Counted from the first letter of the stretch, positions 32,137 through 41,545 are shown. The stretch: DNA of 64,000 bases from Amycolatopsis nalaikhensis (GCF_030264295.1 NZ_CP127173.1:8377501-8441500); one strand, 5' to 3'. Notes: a model not told the origin generated them from the sequence alone. Translations and numbers: made by a program.

Positions 32137-34173
32137 TCAGCGCAGGAACGCGGCGGCCACCCCGGCGTCCACGGGGACGTGGAGGCCGGTGGTGTGGGTG
32201 AGGTCGCCGCCGGTGAGCGCGAACACGGCGGCGGCGACGTGCTCGGGCAGCACCTCGCGCTTGAGGATGGTGCGCTGGGCATAGAACTCGCCCAGCTTCT
32301 CCTCGGGCACGCCGTAGACCGCGGCGCGCTGGGCGCCCCAGCCGCCGGCGAAGATGCCCGAGCCCTGGACGACGCCGTCGGGGTTGACGCCGTTGACCCG
32401 GATGCCGTGCCCGCCCAGCTCGGCGGCCAGCAGCCGCACCTGGTGGGCCTGGTCGGCCTTGGCGGCGCCGTAGGCGACGTTGTTCGGGCCCGCGAACACC
32501 GAGTTCTTCGACGAGATGTAGACGATGTCGCCACCGATGCCCTGGTCGACCATCGCCTTCGCCGCCGCCCGCGCGACCAGGAACGAGCCCTTGGCCATCA
32601 CGTCGTGCTGCAGGTCCCAGTCGCGTTCGGTGGTCTCCAGCAGCGGCTTCGAGATCGACAGCCCGGCGTTGTTCACGACCAGGTCGACGCCGCCGAAGGC
32701 GAGCACGGTCGCGTCGATCGCCGCCTGCACGGCCTCGGCGTCGGTGACGTCCGCGGCGACGGCGACGGCTTTGTCCGGCCCGCCGATGCCGGTCGCGGTG
32801 GCCTGGGCCGCCTCGGCGTTGAGGTCCGCGATGGCGACGCACGCGCCTTCCGCGGCCAGCCGCTCGGCGATGGCCTTGCCGATCCCGGACGCCGCGCCGG
32901 TCACCAGCGCGATCCGCCCGGCCAGGGGCTTGGGCTTCGGCATCCGCTGCAGCTTGGCCTCTTCGAGGGCCCAGTACTCGATCCGGAACTTCTCGCTTTC
33001 GGCGATCGGTGCGTAGGTCGAGACGGCTTCGGCGCCGCGCATGACGTTGATGGCGTTGACGTAGAACTCCCCCGCGACGCGCGCGGTCTGCTTGTCCTTG
33101 CCGAAGGAGAACATCCCGACCCCGGGCACCAGCACGATCGCCGGGTCCGCGCCCCGCATCGCCGGGGACTCCGGCGTCGCGTAACGCTCGTAGTAAGCGC
33201 GGTACTCGTCGCGGTATTCGGCGTGCAGTTCCTTCAGCCGCGCGACGACGTCCTCGAGCGGTGCGGTCGCGGGCAGGTCGACGACCAGGGGCCGGACCTT
33301 GGTGCGCAGGAAGTGGTCCGGGCACGACGTGCCCAGGGCGGCCAGCGGGGCCAGCTTCTCCCGGGCCAGGAACTCGAGCACGACGTCGCTGTCGGTGTAG
33401 TGCCCGACCTGCCGCTGGTCGGTCGAGGCCAGCCCGCGGACCACCGGGGCCAGCGCGGCGGCACGGGCGTGCCGCTCGGCTTCGGGGAGGGCTTCGAAGC
33501 CCGCGACCACGGCGCCGAACGGCTCGGCCTTGCCGCGCTCGGCGAGGAACTTCTCCGCCGTCCGGATGATGTCGAGGGAGTTGCGCTGGCACTCCTCCGA
33601 CGTCGCGCCCCACGCGGTGATGCCGTGCCCGCCGAGGATCACGCCGATCGCCTGCGGGTTCGCCGCCTTGACCGCGGCGATGTCCAGGCCCAGCTGGAAC
33701 CCGGGCCGCCGCCAGTCGACCCACGCGACGCGGTCGCCGAAGCACTCCTTGGTCAACGCGGCCCCGTCGGCCGCCGTGGCCAGTGCGATCCCCGAGTCCG
33801 GGTGCAGGTGGTCGACGTGCGCGGCCTCCACGAGACCGTGCATCGCGGTGTCGATCGACGGGGCGGCGCCACCGCGGCCGTGTAGGCAGTAGTCGAACGC
33901 GGCGACCATCTCGTCTTCGCGCTCGACACCCGGGTAGACGTCCACCAGGGACCGCAGCCGGTCCAGCCGCAGCACCGCCAGCCCGGCCTCGGTCAGCGTC
34001 CCCAGGTCACCGCCGGAGCCCTTGACCCACAGCAGTTCCACCGGCTCGGCCGTGACGGGGTCGGTCACCTCGCCCTTGGCGGAGGTGTTGCCGCCGGCGT
34101 AGTTCGTGTTGCGCGGGTCGGCGCCGAGCGCGTTGCTGCGCGCGACGAGTTCCTCGGGCACGGTCATGCTCAT
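32137..34173 (-). CDS. rhaEW: Bifunctional rhamnulose-1-phosphate aldolase / L-lactaldehyde dehydrogenase
   Basis: The 678-residue fusion splits L-rhamnulose-1-phosphate and oxidises the L-lactaldehyde formed. Residues 1-400 are a class II aldolase domain: NTNYAGGNTSAKG at the start, the HLHPDS zinc site near 120, and GHGITAWG. Residues 425-678 are a short-chain dehydrogenase: ALVTGAASGIGKAIAERL binds NAD, NNAG follows, and SSKNSVFAGPNNVAYGAAK holds the Ser-Tyr-Lys catalytic set. The ATG at 34173 overlaps the rhaI stop (ATGA); an ATG nine bases earlier is also possible. The fusion is a known arrangement, often annotated as one gene. Confidence 0.92.
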   Translation of the reverse strand: MSMTVPEELVARSNALGADPRNTNYAGGNTSAKGEVTDPVTAEPVELLWVKGSGGDLGTLTEAGLAVLRLDRLRSLVDVYPGVEREDEMVAAFDYCLHGRGGAAPSIDTAMHGLVEAAHVDHLHPDSGIALATAADGAALTKECFGDRVAWVDWRRPGFQLGLDIAAVKAANPQAIGVILGGHGITAWGATSEECQRNSLDIIRTAEKFLAERGKAEPFGAVVAGFEALPEAERHARAAALAPVVRGLASTDQRQVGHYTDSDVVLEFLAREKLAPLAALGTSCPDHFLRTKVRPLVVDLPATAPLEDVVARLKELHAEYRDEYRAYYERYATPESPAMRGADPAIVLVPGVGMFSFGKDKQTARVAGEFYVNAINVMRGAEAVSTYAPIAESEKFRIEYWALEEAKLQRMPKPKPLAGRIALVTGAASGIGKAIAERLAAEGACVAIADLNAEAAQATATGIGGPDKAVAVAADVTDAEAVQAAIDATVLAFGGVDLVVNNAGLSISKPLLETTERDWDLQHDVMAKGSFLVARAAAKAMVDQGIGGDIVYISSKNSVFAGPNNVAYGAAKADQAHQVRLLAAELGGHGIRVNGVNPDGVVQGSGIFAGGWGAQRAAVYGVPEEKLGEFYAQRTILKREVLPEHVAAAVFALTGGDLTHTTGLHVPVDAGVAAAFLR

Positions 34174-35345
34174 GCTCCCCATCCGGCCTGCGTGCCACCG
34201 GCCCGCTCGGCCACGATCTTCTCCTGGTACCCGCTGCGGTGGTAGGCCGCGACCGGGTCCGGGTCCAGCCCGGCCTCCTCGCGCAGCTCCGCCAGCAACG
34301 GCCGGACGTCGGTGTTGTAGGCGTCCATCAGCACGGCGTTCGCGCCGAGCACGTCACCCGCCTGCTGCGCCGCCCGCAACGCCGTGCGGTCCACCAGCAG
34401 TGCCTTGGCCGTGGCCTCCTGGACGTTCATCACCGACCGGATGATCGCCGGGATCTTCGCCTCGATGTTGTGGCACTGGTCGAGCATGAACGCGATCCCG
34501 TAGGACGGGTCCAGCGCTTCGCCGCGCACGATCTCGTACATGATCCGGAACAGCTGGAACGGGTCCGCCGCCCCGACCATCAGGTCGTCGTCGGCGTAGA
34601 AGCGGGAGTTGAAGTCGAACGCGCCCAGCTTCCCGGCCCGCAGCAGGAACGCCACGATGAACTCGATGTTCGTGCCCGGGGCGTGGTGGCCGGTGTCGAT
34701 GCACACGGTCGCCTTCTCGCCCAGCTCGACGCAGTGCGCGTACGAGGTTCCCCAGTCCGGGACGTCGGTCGCGTAGAACGCGGGCTCGAACAGCTTGTAC
34801 TCCAGCAGCATCCGCTGGTCCGGGCCGAGCCGGTCGTACGTTTCCTTCAACGCCGCGGCCAGGCGGTCCTGCCGGTCGCGGATGTCGTCCTGGCCCGGGT
34901 AGTTGATGCCGTCGGAGAACCACAGCTTCAGGTCCCGCGACCCGGTGGCGTCCATGATCGAGATCGCCTCGAGCAGGTGGTCGGTCGCCTTGCGCCGGAT
35001 GCCGGGGTCCGGGTTCGTCACCGAACCCAGCTTGTAGTCCTCGTCCTGGAACACGTTCGTGTTGATCGCGCCGATCTCGACACCCAGGTCACGCGCGTAC
35101 GCGGTCAAGGCGCCGTAGTCGTCGACCCGGTCCCACGGGATGTGCAGGGCCACGCTCGGCGCCACCCCGGTGAACCGGTGCACGGTCGCGGCGTCCGCGA
35201 TCTTCTCCTCCGGGGTGCGCGGCACCCCGGGCTGCGGGAACACCTTGAACCGGGTGCCGGAGTTCGCGTACGCCCACGACGGCGTCTCGATCCGCTGTGC
35301 CCGCAGAGCCTGTTTGACGGCCGTCAAGTCGCCCACGGCGATCAC
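34170..35345 (-). CDS. rhaI: L-rhamnose isomerase (RhaI type)
   Basis: RhaI converts L-rhamnose to L-rhamnulose. The 391-residue TIM-barrel enzyme starts at a GTG overlapping the rhaM stop, after GGAAGGACA. Metal-site motifs are MLLEYKLFEPAFY (Glu near 186), CIDTGHHAPGTN (Asp-His near 220), FNSRFYADDDLMVG (Asp set near 255) and a late conserved region. This is the xylose-isomerase-like RhaI/Sinorhizobium class, not the larger E. coli RhaA. It is coupled on both sides to rhaM and the aldolase fusion. Confidence 0.93.
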   Translation of the reverse strand: MIAVGDLTAVKQALRAQRIETPSWAYANSGTRFKVFPQPGVPRTPEEKIADAATVHRFTGVAPSVALHIPWDRVDDYGALTAYARDLGVEIGAINTNVFQDEDYKLGSVTNPDPGIRRKATDHLLEAISIMDATGSRDLKLWFSDGINYPGQDDIRDRQDRLAAALKETYDRLGPDQRMLLEYKLFEPAFYATDVPDWGTSYAHCVELGEKATVCIDTGHHAPGTNIEFIVAFLLRAGKLGAFDFNSRFYADDDLMVGAADPFQLFRIMYEIVRGEALDPSYGIAFMLDQCHNIEAKIPAIIRSVMNVQEATAKALLVDRTALRAAQQAGDVLGANAVLMDAYNTDVRPLLAELREEAGLDPDPVAAYHRSGYQEKIVAERAGGTQAGWGA

Positions 35346-35686
35346 TGTCCTTCCGCGACGGTGGGGGGTTCGAGGTGGAAGACCTCGTGCAGGAGCTGGA
35401 AGCCTTCATCGGGCGGGCCGCCGTCGAGGCCGGTGAAGAACTCCGCCATCTCCGCCTGCCAGCGGGCGTTGACCTCGGTCTTCGCCATCGCCGCCTGCGC
35501 GGCGTCGAGGTCGTCGGCCTCGACGTAGCCGATCAGCAGGCCGTCCTCGCGCAGGAACAGCGAATAGTTCCGCCAGCCGGTGTCGTGCAGCGCCTGCCGC
35601 ATCTCCGGCCAGACGGCGCGGTGCCGCCGCGCGTACTCGGCCATCCGGTCGGGCTTCACCTGGAGGCAGAAGCAGTATCGGGGCAC
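35342..35686 (-). CDS. rhaM: L-rhamnose mutarotase
   Basis: RhaM interconverts alpha and beta anomers of L-rhamnose so that the isomerase receives the right form. The 114-residue ferredoxin-like protein reads VPRYCFCLQVKPDRMAEYARRHRAVWPEM, with the conserved Tyr and His of the active site, then NYSLFLREDGLLIGYVEADD. It starts at a GTG after AAAGGACGG. It is the first metabolic gene after a hairpin that separates it from the transporter genes. Confidence 0.93.
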   Translation of the reverse strand: MPRYCFCLQVKPDRMAEYARRHRAVWPEMRQALHDTGWRNYSLFLREDGLLIGYVEADDLDAAQAAMAKTEVNARWQAEMAEFFTGLDGGPPDEGFQLLHEVFHLEPPTVAEGQ

Positions 35687-35704
35687 AGTCCGTCCTTTGT
35701 GGAG

Positions 35705-35737
35705 CCCGGCCGGGCCGCGACCCGCGACCCGGCCGGG
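35705..35737 (-). terminator. Intercistronic hairpin between rhaS and rhaM
   Basis: CCCGGCCGGG occurs at 35705-35714 and 35728-35737. Each copy is itself palindromic, and together they form a 10-bp stem with a 13-base loop. It sits in the 55-bp gap of an otherwise tightly coupled operon, so it may attenuate transcription or protect the upstream messenger end, giving more binding protein than enzymes. That role is inferred. Confidence 0.5.
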
Positions 35738-35741
35738 AGTC

Positions 35742-36803
35742 TCAGAAGTTGAACTTGTCGATGTTGCCGGCGTCGAAGGTCGTCGGCGGGCCGAGGACGA
35801 TCTCGCCGTTGGCGCCGATCGTGTAGTCGCCGAGCTTGCCCGCCTTGAACTTCTCGCCTTCCTTGCCGGTGATCTGCCCGGACTTGAGGGCGACACCCGC
35901 GTAGGCGGCCAGGTAGCCGATGTCGGCCGGGTTCCACAGCGCGAACTGCTTGACCGTGCCGTCCTTGACGAACGCGCGCATCTGGTTCGGCGTGCCGAGG
36001 CCGGTCACCGCGACCTTGCCCTTGTAGCTCGACGAGCTCACGTACCGCGCGGCGGCCGCGATGCCGACCGTGGTCGGCGACACGATCACCTTGAGGTTCG
36101 GGAACGACTGCAGCAGGCCCTGGGCCTCCTGGAACGACTTCTGGTCGTCGTCGTTGCCGTAGGCGACCTTGTCCAGCTTCAGGCCCGAGTACTCCGGCTT
36201 GGCGAGTTCCTTCTTGAGGACCTCGATCCAGGCGTTCTGGTTCGTGGCGTTCGGCGTCGCCGACAGCACGGCGATCTCACCCGAGCCGCCGGAGAGCTCC
36301 TTGGCCTGCTTGGCCAGCGCCTCGCCGATGCCCTGGGTGGTGGCCTGGTTGATGAAGACGTCGCGGCAGTCCTTGGCCGCGTCGGAGTCGAACGCCACGA
36401 CCTTGATGCCGGCACTGCGCGCCTGGTTCAGCGACGGGCACACCGCGTTCGGGTCGTTCGCGGCGATGCCGATCACGTCCTGCTGCTGCTGGATCAGCGT
36501 GTTGATGTAGCTGACCTGCGACGACGCGCTCGCGTCGTTGGGCCCGACCAGCTTGTACTCGCCCTTCAGCTCTTCGAGCGCCGCCTTGCCGCCGCTGACC
36601 TCGATGTCGCTGTAGGGGTTGTTGAGCTGCTTGGGCAGGAACGCCATCTTGACGCCCTCCTTGGCCGCGGCGTTCGGGTTCGCCGCGGCGGTGGACTGCT
36701 GGCCACCGGAGCCCGCGCTGTCGTTCTTCGTCGTGCCGCCGCAGGCGGCCAGCACGAGCACCAGCCCGGCCGACACTGCGCCGGTGAGGAACCGTCGGGA
36801 CAT
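35742..36803 (-). CDS. rhaS: Rhamnose ABC transporter substrate-binding lipoprotein
   Basis: The 353-residue protein has a lipoprotein signal ending LVLVLAAC (Cys21), then a Ser/Asn linker and a type I periplasmic-binding fold: MAFLPKQLNNPYSDI, AANDPNAVCPSLNQARSAGIKVVAFDSD, and DGTVKQFALWNPADIGYLAAYAG. It matches the RhaS group that delivers L-rhamnose to the membrane permeases. The ATG at 36803 lies 5 bases after rhaQ; an in-frame GTG 9 bases earlier is an alternative. Confidence 0.92.
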   Translation of the reverse strand: MSRRFLTGAVSAGLVLVLAACGGTTKNDSAGSGGQQSTAAANPNAAAKEGVKMAFLPKQLNNPYSDIEVSGGKAALEELKGEYKLVGPNDASASSQVSYINTLIQQQQDVIGIAANDPNAVCPSLNQARSAGIKVVAFDSDAAKDCRDVFINQATTQGIGEALAKQAKELSGGSGEIAVLSATPNATNQNAWIEVLKKELAKPEYSGLKLDKVAYGNDDDQKSFQEAQGLLQSFPNLKVIVSPTTVGIAAAARYVSSSSYKGKVAVTGLGTPNQMRAFVKDGTVKQFALWNPADIGYLAAYAGVALKSGQITGKEGEKFKAGKLGDYTIGANGEIVLGPPTTFDAGNIDKFNF

Positions 36804-36808
36804 CTTCG

Positions 36809-37810
36809 TCACCTTTCTGGGGATACCGGCGCTCGGTGCCGGCGCCGGAGCGCCGTGCGGGCCGAGGACACGATGTTGGGGAGCAGGACCGACACGATGA
36901 GGAGCACGCCGGTCACGATGTTGAGCGCCTCGTTCGAGACGTCCTGCAGGCGCAGGGCGTTCTGCAGCGAGGCCAGCAGGACCACCCCGGCGAGCACGCC
37001 GGGCAGCGTGCCCTTGCCGCCGAAGATGGACACGCCGCCGAGGAGCACGGCGGCCACGACCGCGAGCTCCAGCCCGAAGCCGTTGTCGGCGCGGGCACTG
37101 GAGTACCGCAGCGTCCACAGGACACCGGCCAGGCCGGCGACCGCGCCGCTGACGACGTACAGCCAGAACTTGAGCCGTCCGGTGCGGATGCCGGCGAACC
37201 GGGCCGCCTGCTCCCCCGCGCCGGCCGCGAACACGCCGCGGCCGATCGGGGTCGCGTGCAGCACGACGCCGAAGATCAGGGCCACCACGACCAGCGGGAC
37301 CAGGACGTTCGGGACCGGGCCGTCGCCGATGGTCCCGGTGACCCACGTCGTGTAGTCGCGCGGGAAATCGGCGACCGCGCCGTCACCGAGGACGACGAAG
37401 GCGAGGCCGCGGTAGAGGGCCAGGGTGCCGATCGTGACGGCCAGCGACGGCAGCTTCAGCACCGTGACGAAGAAGCCGTTCAGGGCGCCGAGGATCGCAC
37501 CGAGCACGACGCAGAGCGGGATGATCGTCTCGATCGTCATCCCCGCGTCCCACAGCGACCCCATCACCGCCGACGTCAGCCCGAGCGTGCTCGCCACCGA
37601 CAGGTCGATCTCGCCGGTCACGATGATGAACGTCATCGGCAGCGCGACCAGCGCGATCGGCAGCAGGTCGAGCAGCAGGAACGTGAAGTTGCGGCTGGTG
37701 CCGAAGTTCTCGACGGCGCCGGAGGCGACGATCAGCACGATCACCGTCACCAGGACGACGGCGGCGTCCCAGCTGAGCAGCCTGCCGAGCCGGTTCCCTT
37801 GGTCAGACAT
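36809..37810 (-). CDS. rhaQ: Rhamnose ABC transporter permease RhaQ
   Basis: The 333-residue inner-membrane permease has about 8-10 helices and belongs to the BPD_transp_2 (ribose-type) group. TGEIDLSVASTLGLTSAVMG, LPSLAVTIGTLALYRGLAFV and FGGKGTLPGVLAGVVLLASLQNAL are family blocks. Its start overlaps the rhaP end by 8 bases. RhaP and RhaQ form the heterodimeric channel of the transporter. Confidence 0.9.
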   Translation of the reverse strand: MSDQGNRLGRLLSWDAAVVLVTVIVLIVASGAVENFGTSRNFTFLLLDLLPIALVALPMTFIIVTGEIDLSVASTLGLTSAVMGSLWDAGMTIETIIPLCVVLGAILGALNGFFVTVLKLPSLAVTIGTLALYRGLAFVVLGDGAVADFPRDYTTWVTGTIGDGPVPNVLVPLVVVALIFGVVLHATPIGRGVFAAGAGEQAARFAGIRTGRLKFWLYVVSGAVAGLAGVLWTLRYSSARADNGFGLELAVVAAVLLGGVSIFGGKGTLPGVLAGVVLLASLQNALRLQDVSNEALNIVTGVLLIVSVLLPNIVSSARTALRRRHRAPVSPER

Positions 37811-38843
37811 GGGAATCCCTCTTCTTCAGAGCTTTGGCGACGCGGACCGCGACGAGCCGGTCGGCACCGATGGCCAGCAGGATCAGCGCACCGACGATCG
37901 CCTGCTGCCAGAACTGGTTGATGTCGAGCACGGCCAGCGCGCTGCCGATGACCGTCAGCAGCAGCGCGCCGAGGCCCGCGCCCCACACCGAACCGCTGCC
38001 GCCGAACACCGCGACCCCGCCGACGACCGCGGCTGCGACGACGTTGAGCTCGTAGCCGGTGCCCGCGGCGGCGTCGACCGTGCCGAACCGCGCGGCGAAC
38101 AGCACGCCGGCCAGCCCGGCCAGCGCGCCGCTGACCAGGAACGCGACACTCGTGTTGCGGCCCACCTTGATCCCGGCGAGCTGCGCGGCCTGCGGGCTCG
38201 AGCCCATCGCGTACAGCTCCCGCCCGGCCCGGTAGCCGCGCAGCACGATCCCGGCGACCACCAGGACCAGCACCGCGATCAGCACCAGCCACGGCACGCC
38301 GAGCACCGACGCCGTGCCGAACTCGAGGAACGACGCGGGCAGCTTGTCGGCGTTGATCTGCTGGCCACCCGCCCAGAAGTAGCTGACGCCGCGGAAGGCG
38401 TAGAGCGTGCCGAGCGTGACGACCAGCGCGGGGACCTGGCCGAACCGGACCGTCGCCCCGTTGATCAGCCCGCAGACCGCGCCGACCGCGAGGCCGGCCA
38501 GCAGCGCGACGATCACCGGCAGCCCGGGGTTGTCGCGCATCAGGGAGCCGACGGCGAACGCCGACAGGCCCAGCACCGAGCCGACCGAAAGGTCGATGTT
38601 GCGGGTGATCATCACGATCGCCTGCCCGACCGCCAGCACCGCGAGGATCGCCGTGCCGAGCAGGATGTCCCGGATGCTCTGCCCGGACAGGAACCGGGAG
38701 TTCTGCGTCGCGGTGAACGCGACCAGCACGATCAGCGCGAGGACGATGCCGGATTCGCGCGCCTTGAACACGTTCGCGGTCCACGAGCGTCCGGAGTGGA
38801 CGGGTGCGGCCCCGGTCACCGGCGCCTCCTTGGTCACGGTCAT
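37803..38843 (-). CDS. rhaP: Rhamnose ABC transporter permease RhaP
   Basis: The 346-residue permease has about 9-10 hydrophobic helices; RNIDLSVGSVLGLSAFAVG, VPALVVTLGTLYAFRGVSYF and FGGSGSVWGAGLGALLLTVIGSAL are ribose-type permease signatures. Its ATG overlaps the rhaT stop (ATGA) and its 3' end overlaps rhaQ by 8 bases. It complements RhaQ in the membrane channel. Confidence 0.9.
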   Translation of the reverse strand: MTVTKEAPVTGAAPVHSGRSWTANVFKARESGIVLALIVLVAFTATQNSRFLSGQSIRDILLGTAILAVLAVGQAIVMITRNIDLSVGSVLGLSAFAVGSLMRDNPGLPVIVALLAGLAVGAVCGLINGATVRFGQVPALVVTLGTLYAFRGVSYFWAGGQQINADKLPASFLEFGTASVLGVPWLVLIAVLVLVVAGIVLRGYRAGRELYAMGSSPQAAQLAGIKVGRNTSVAFLVSGALAGLAGVLFAARFGTVDAAAGTGYELNVVAAAVVGGVAVFGGSGSVWGAGLGALLLTVIGSALAVLDINQFWQQAIVGALILLAIGADRLVAVRVAKALKKRDSHV

Positions 38844-40357
38844 GCGGCGGCTCCCTGGCCCATCGCCGCGAACATCACGGCGTCTTCGGTGGCGTCGGCG
38901 CGCGGGAGCTCGGCCACGATCCGGCCCTCCCGCATCACCAGCACCCGGTCGGCCATCCCGAGCACCTCGGGCAGTTCGGACGACACCATGACGATCGCGA
39001 CGCCTTCGGCGGCCAGCGCCGACATCAGGCGGTGCACCTCGGCCTTGGTGCCGACGTCGATCCCGCGCGTCGGCTCGTCCACGATCAGCACCTTCGGCGC
39101 CATCGCCAGCCACTTGGCCAGGACGACCTTCTGCTGGTTGCCGCCCGACAGCGTGCCGACGGGGTCGGCGAGGCGGCGGTACTTCGTGCGCAGCCTCTCG
39201 GTCCAATGCCGCGCTTCCCGCCGTTCGCTCGCGCCGGTCAGGAAGCCGAGCTTCGAGAGGGCGCGCGAGCGCGGCAAGGTCACGTTCCGCTCGATCGACA
39301 GGTCCATGATGAGGCCCTGCTGGCGGCGGTCTTCGGGCACCAGCGCCATCCCGGCGGCCATCGCGGCCCGCGACGAGTGCGCCTTCAGCTTCTTGCCGCC
39401 GATCTTCACGACCCCGGCGTCGCGTTCGTCCACTCCGAACACGGCTTGGACCACTTCGGACCGTCCGGAGCCGACGAGCCCGGCGAAGGCGACGATTTCC
39501 CCCGCCCGCACCGAGAAGGAGATGTCGCGGAACACGCCTTCCCGCGCCAGGCCCTCGACCTCCAGCACCACCGCGCCGGGTTCGACGTCCTGCTTGGGGA
39601 ACAGCGCGTCGAGGTCGCGGCCGACCATGCGCTTGACCATCTCGTCGACGGTGACGTCCTCGATCGCGTCGGAGGAGACGTGCTTGCCGTCGCGCATGAT
39701 CGTCACGCGCTGGCAGAGCTCGGTGATCTCCTCGAAGCGGTGCGAGATGAACATGATCGCCGCGCCTTCGCTCCGCAGCGTCCTCGCCACGGTGAAGAGC
39801 CGCTCGACCTCGACTTGGCTCAGCGCGGCGGTCGGCTCGTCCATCACCAGTACTCGGGCGTCGGCGCTGAGCGCCTTGGCGATCTCGACGATCTGCTGGT
39901 CGGCGATCGACAGGCCGCGCGCGGGGCGGCCCGGGTCGATCCGGACGCCCAGGCGGGTGAACAGCCGCTCGGCCTCGGCGCGGATCGCCGCCCGGTCGAT
40001 CCGGCCGAGGCTCTTGCGCGGGTGGCGGCCCATCACGATGTTCTCCTCGACGCTCAAGTCGGGGAACAGCGTGGGTTCCTGGTAGATCACCGCGATGCCG
40101 GCGGCCTTCGCGTCGGCCGGGGAGCCGAACTCCACCGGCTCGCCGTCCAGCAGCAACGTGCCGTCGTCCGGCTTGTGCACGCCGGCGAGCATCTTGACGA
40201 TCGTGGACTTGCCGGCGCCGTTTTCCCCGACGAGCGCGTGCGCCTCCCCGGCGTGCAGGCCGAAGCTCACACCGGCGACCGCCGCGACCGCGCCGAACGA
40301 CTTCGTCACGCCGCGCACCTCCAGCAGAGGAGCCCGGACCGGGTCCTGCCGCGTCAT
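38840..40357 (-). CDS. rhaT: Rhamnose ABC transporter ATPase with two nucleotide-binding domains
   Basis: The 505-residue protein contains two ABC cassettes. The first has Walker A GENGAGKST, signature LSIADQQIVEIAKAL and Walker B VLVMDEPTAALS. The second has a degenerate Walker A region (GLVGSGRSEV), then LSGGNQQKVVLAKWL and VLIVDEPTRGIDVG. This tandem arrangement with one degenerate site is normal for ribose/rhamnose ATPases. I start at 40357 (MTRQDPVRAPLLEV) behind GGAGGTCGCG; a GTG at 40384 is an alternative. First gene of the operon. Confidence 0.92.
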   Translation of the reverse strand: MTRQDPVRAPLLEVRGVTKSFGAVAAVAGVSFGLHAGEAHALVGENGAGKSTIVKMLAGVHKPDDGTLLLDGEPVEFGSPADAKAAGIAVIYQEPTLFPDLSVEENIVMGRHPRKSLGRIDRAAIRAEAERLFTRLGVRIDPGRPARGLSIADQQIVEIAKALSADARVLVMDEPTAALSQVEVERLFTVARTLRSEGAAIMFISHRFEEITELCQRVTIMRDGKHVSSDAIEDVTVDEMVKRMVGRDLDALFPKQDVEPGAVVLEVEGLAREGVFRDISFSVRAGEIVAFAGLVGSGRSEVVQAVFGVDERDAGVVKIGGKKLKAHSSRAAMAAGMALVPEDRRQQGLIMDLSIERNVTLPRSRALSKLGFLTGASERREARHWTERLRTKYRRLADPVGTLSGGNQQKVVLAKWLAMAPKVLIVDEPTRGIDVGTKAEVHRLMSALAAEGVAIVMVSSELPEVLGMADRVLVMREGRIVAELPRADATEDAVMFAAMGQGAAA

Positions 40358-40370
40358 CGCGACCTCCGGA

Positions 40371-40386
40371 TTGAAAGGTTTCACAA
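40371..40386. promoter_or_regulatory. LacI-type operator on the rhaT side of the rha promoter region
   Basis: TTGAAAGGTTTCACAA has the palindromic arms TGAAA and TTTCA. It lies 14-29 bases before the rhaT start. With the site at 40483 it brackets the 150-bp divergent promoter, as expected for the rhamnose LacI-type regulator encoded next door. AT-rich TACTATGCGATC near 40405 may hold a -10 element. Confidence 0.65.
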
Positions 40387-40482
40387 ACTTGGTGCGGTGA
40401 CGCTACTATGCGATCGAAGAACAAGTCAATGCATCCGCACAACCGTGGCCAAATGGCTTCGCGACCGACGAGTTCGTGTCAG

Positions 40483-40495
40483 TGTTACGTTTCAA
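40483..40495. promoter_or_regulatory. LacI-type operator just before rhaR
   Basis: TGTTACGTTTCAA matches the TGAAACGTAACA style of LacI operators and shares the GTTTCA arm with the site at 40371. It ends where the AAGGAGGGGG ribosome site of rhaR begins, so binding would block the regulator's own promoter or leader. Confidence 0.55.
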
Positions 40496-40507
40496 GGAGG
40501 GGGTCCG

Positions 40508-41545
40508 ATGACGGTCCAGGAGTCCGGCGCCGAGCCGAAAGCCGCGGGCATGAAGGACGTCGCGGCCGCCGCGGGCGTCTCCCTCGGCACGGTCTCCAAC
40601 GTGCTGAACCGGCCCGACCGCGTCAGCCCCGCCACGCGCGCGAAGGTCGAGGCGGCGATGGCCGAACTCCGGTTCGTGCGCAACGAGTCCGCGCGGCAGC
40701 TGCGGGCCGGGCGCAGCCGGCTGCTGGCCTACGTGATGCTCGACGGCAGCAACCCGTTCTTCACCGACGTCGCCGCCGGCATGGAGGACGCCGCCGAAGC
40801 GGGCGACCTTTCCCTGTTCCTCTGCAACTCCGCGCACCAGCCCGAGCGGGAGGCGGCCTACCTCGGGCGCCTCGAACAGCAGCGCGTGCAGGGCATCCTC
40901 ATCACGCCGGTCGACCCGGACGCGCCGCTGCTGGCGGAGATCGCGCACCGCGGCACGCCGGTGGTCGTCGTCGACCGGACGCCCGGCGGCACCGCGCACT
41001 GCTCGGTCGCGGTCGACGACGTCTACGGCGGCGAGATCGCCGTGCGGCACCTGATCGAGCAGGGCCACGAGCGGATCGCGTTCATCGGCAACCACACCTC
41101 CGTCGGCCAGGTCCGCGACCGGCGGCTCGGCGCGCTGCGGGCGTTGCAGGCCGCCGGGCTCGGCCCGGACCACCTCGTCGACCTCACGACGAGCGCGCTG
41201 ACCGTCGCCGACGGCCGCGGCGCGGGCGAGCGCATCGCCGGGCTGCCCGCCTCGGTCCGCCCGACCGCGGCGTTCTGCGCCAACGACCTGGTCGCCCTCG
41301 GCCTCCTGCAGACGTGCGCGAACCTCCGCATGCGCGTCCCGGAGGACCTGGCGATCGCGGGTTACGACGACATCGAGTTCGCCGCGGCGGCCGCGGTGCC
41401 GCTGACGTCGGTCCGCCAGCCCCGCCGCCGGCTGGGCCGGACCGCGGCCGAGCTGCTGCTGGCCGAAACCACCGAAACCGGGCACGAGCACCGGCAGGTC
41501 GTGTTCACCCCGGAGCTCGTGGTTCGGGCATCGACCCTGCGCTGA
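40508..41545 (+). CDS. rhaR: LacI-family regulator of rhamnose catabolism
   Basis: The 345-residue regulator has the helix-turn-helix AGMKDVAAAAGVSLGTVSNVLNRPDRVSPATRAKV at 13-47 and a sugar-binding core with DGSNPFFTDVAAGMEDAA, AFCANDLVALGLLQ and DLAIAGYDDIEFA. It starts at 40508 after the excellent ribosome site AAGGAGGGGG and diverges from rhaT, with paired operator-like sites between them. It is most likely the repressor released by L-rhamnose or rhamnulose. The symbol follows its role, although E. coli RhaR is AraC-type and unrelated. Confidence 0.88.
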   Translation: MTVQESGAEPKAAGMKDVAAAAGVSLGTVSNVLNRPDRVSPATRAKVEAAMAELRFVRNESARQLRAGRSRLLAYVMLDGSNPFFTDVAAGMEDAAEAGDLSLFLCNSAHQPEREAAYLGRLEQQRVQGILITPVDPDAPLLAEIAHRGTPVVVVDRTPGGTAHCSVAVDDVYGGEIAVRHLIEQGHERIAFIGNHTSVGQVRDRRLGALRALQAAGLGPDHLVDLTTSALTVADGRGAGERIAGLPASVRPTAAFCANDLVALGLLQTCANLRMRVPEDLAIAGYDDIEFAAAAAVPLTSVRQPRRRLGRTAAELLLAETTETGHEHRQVVFTPELVVRASTLR

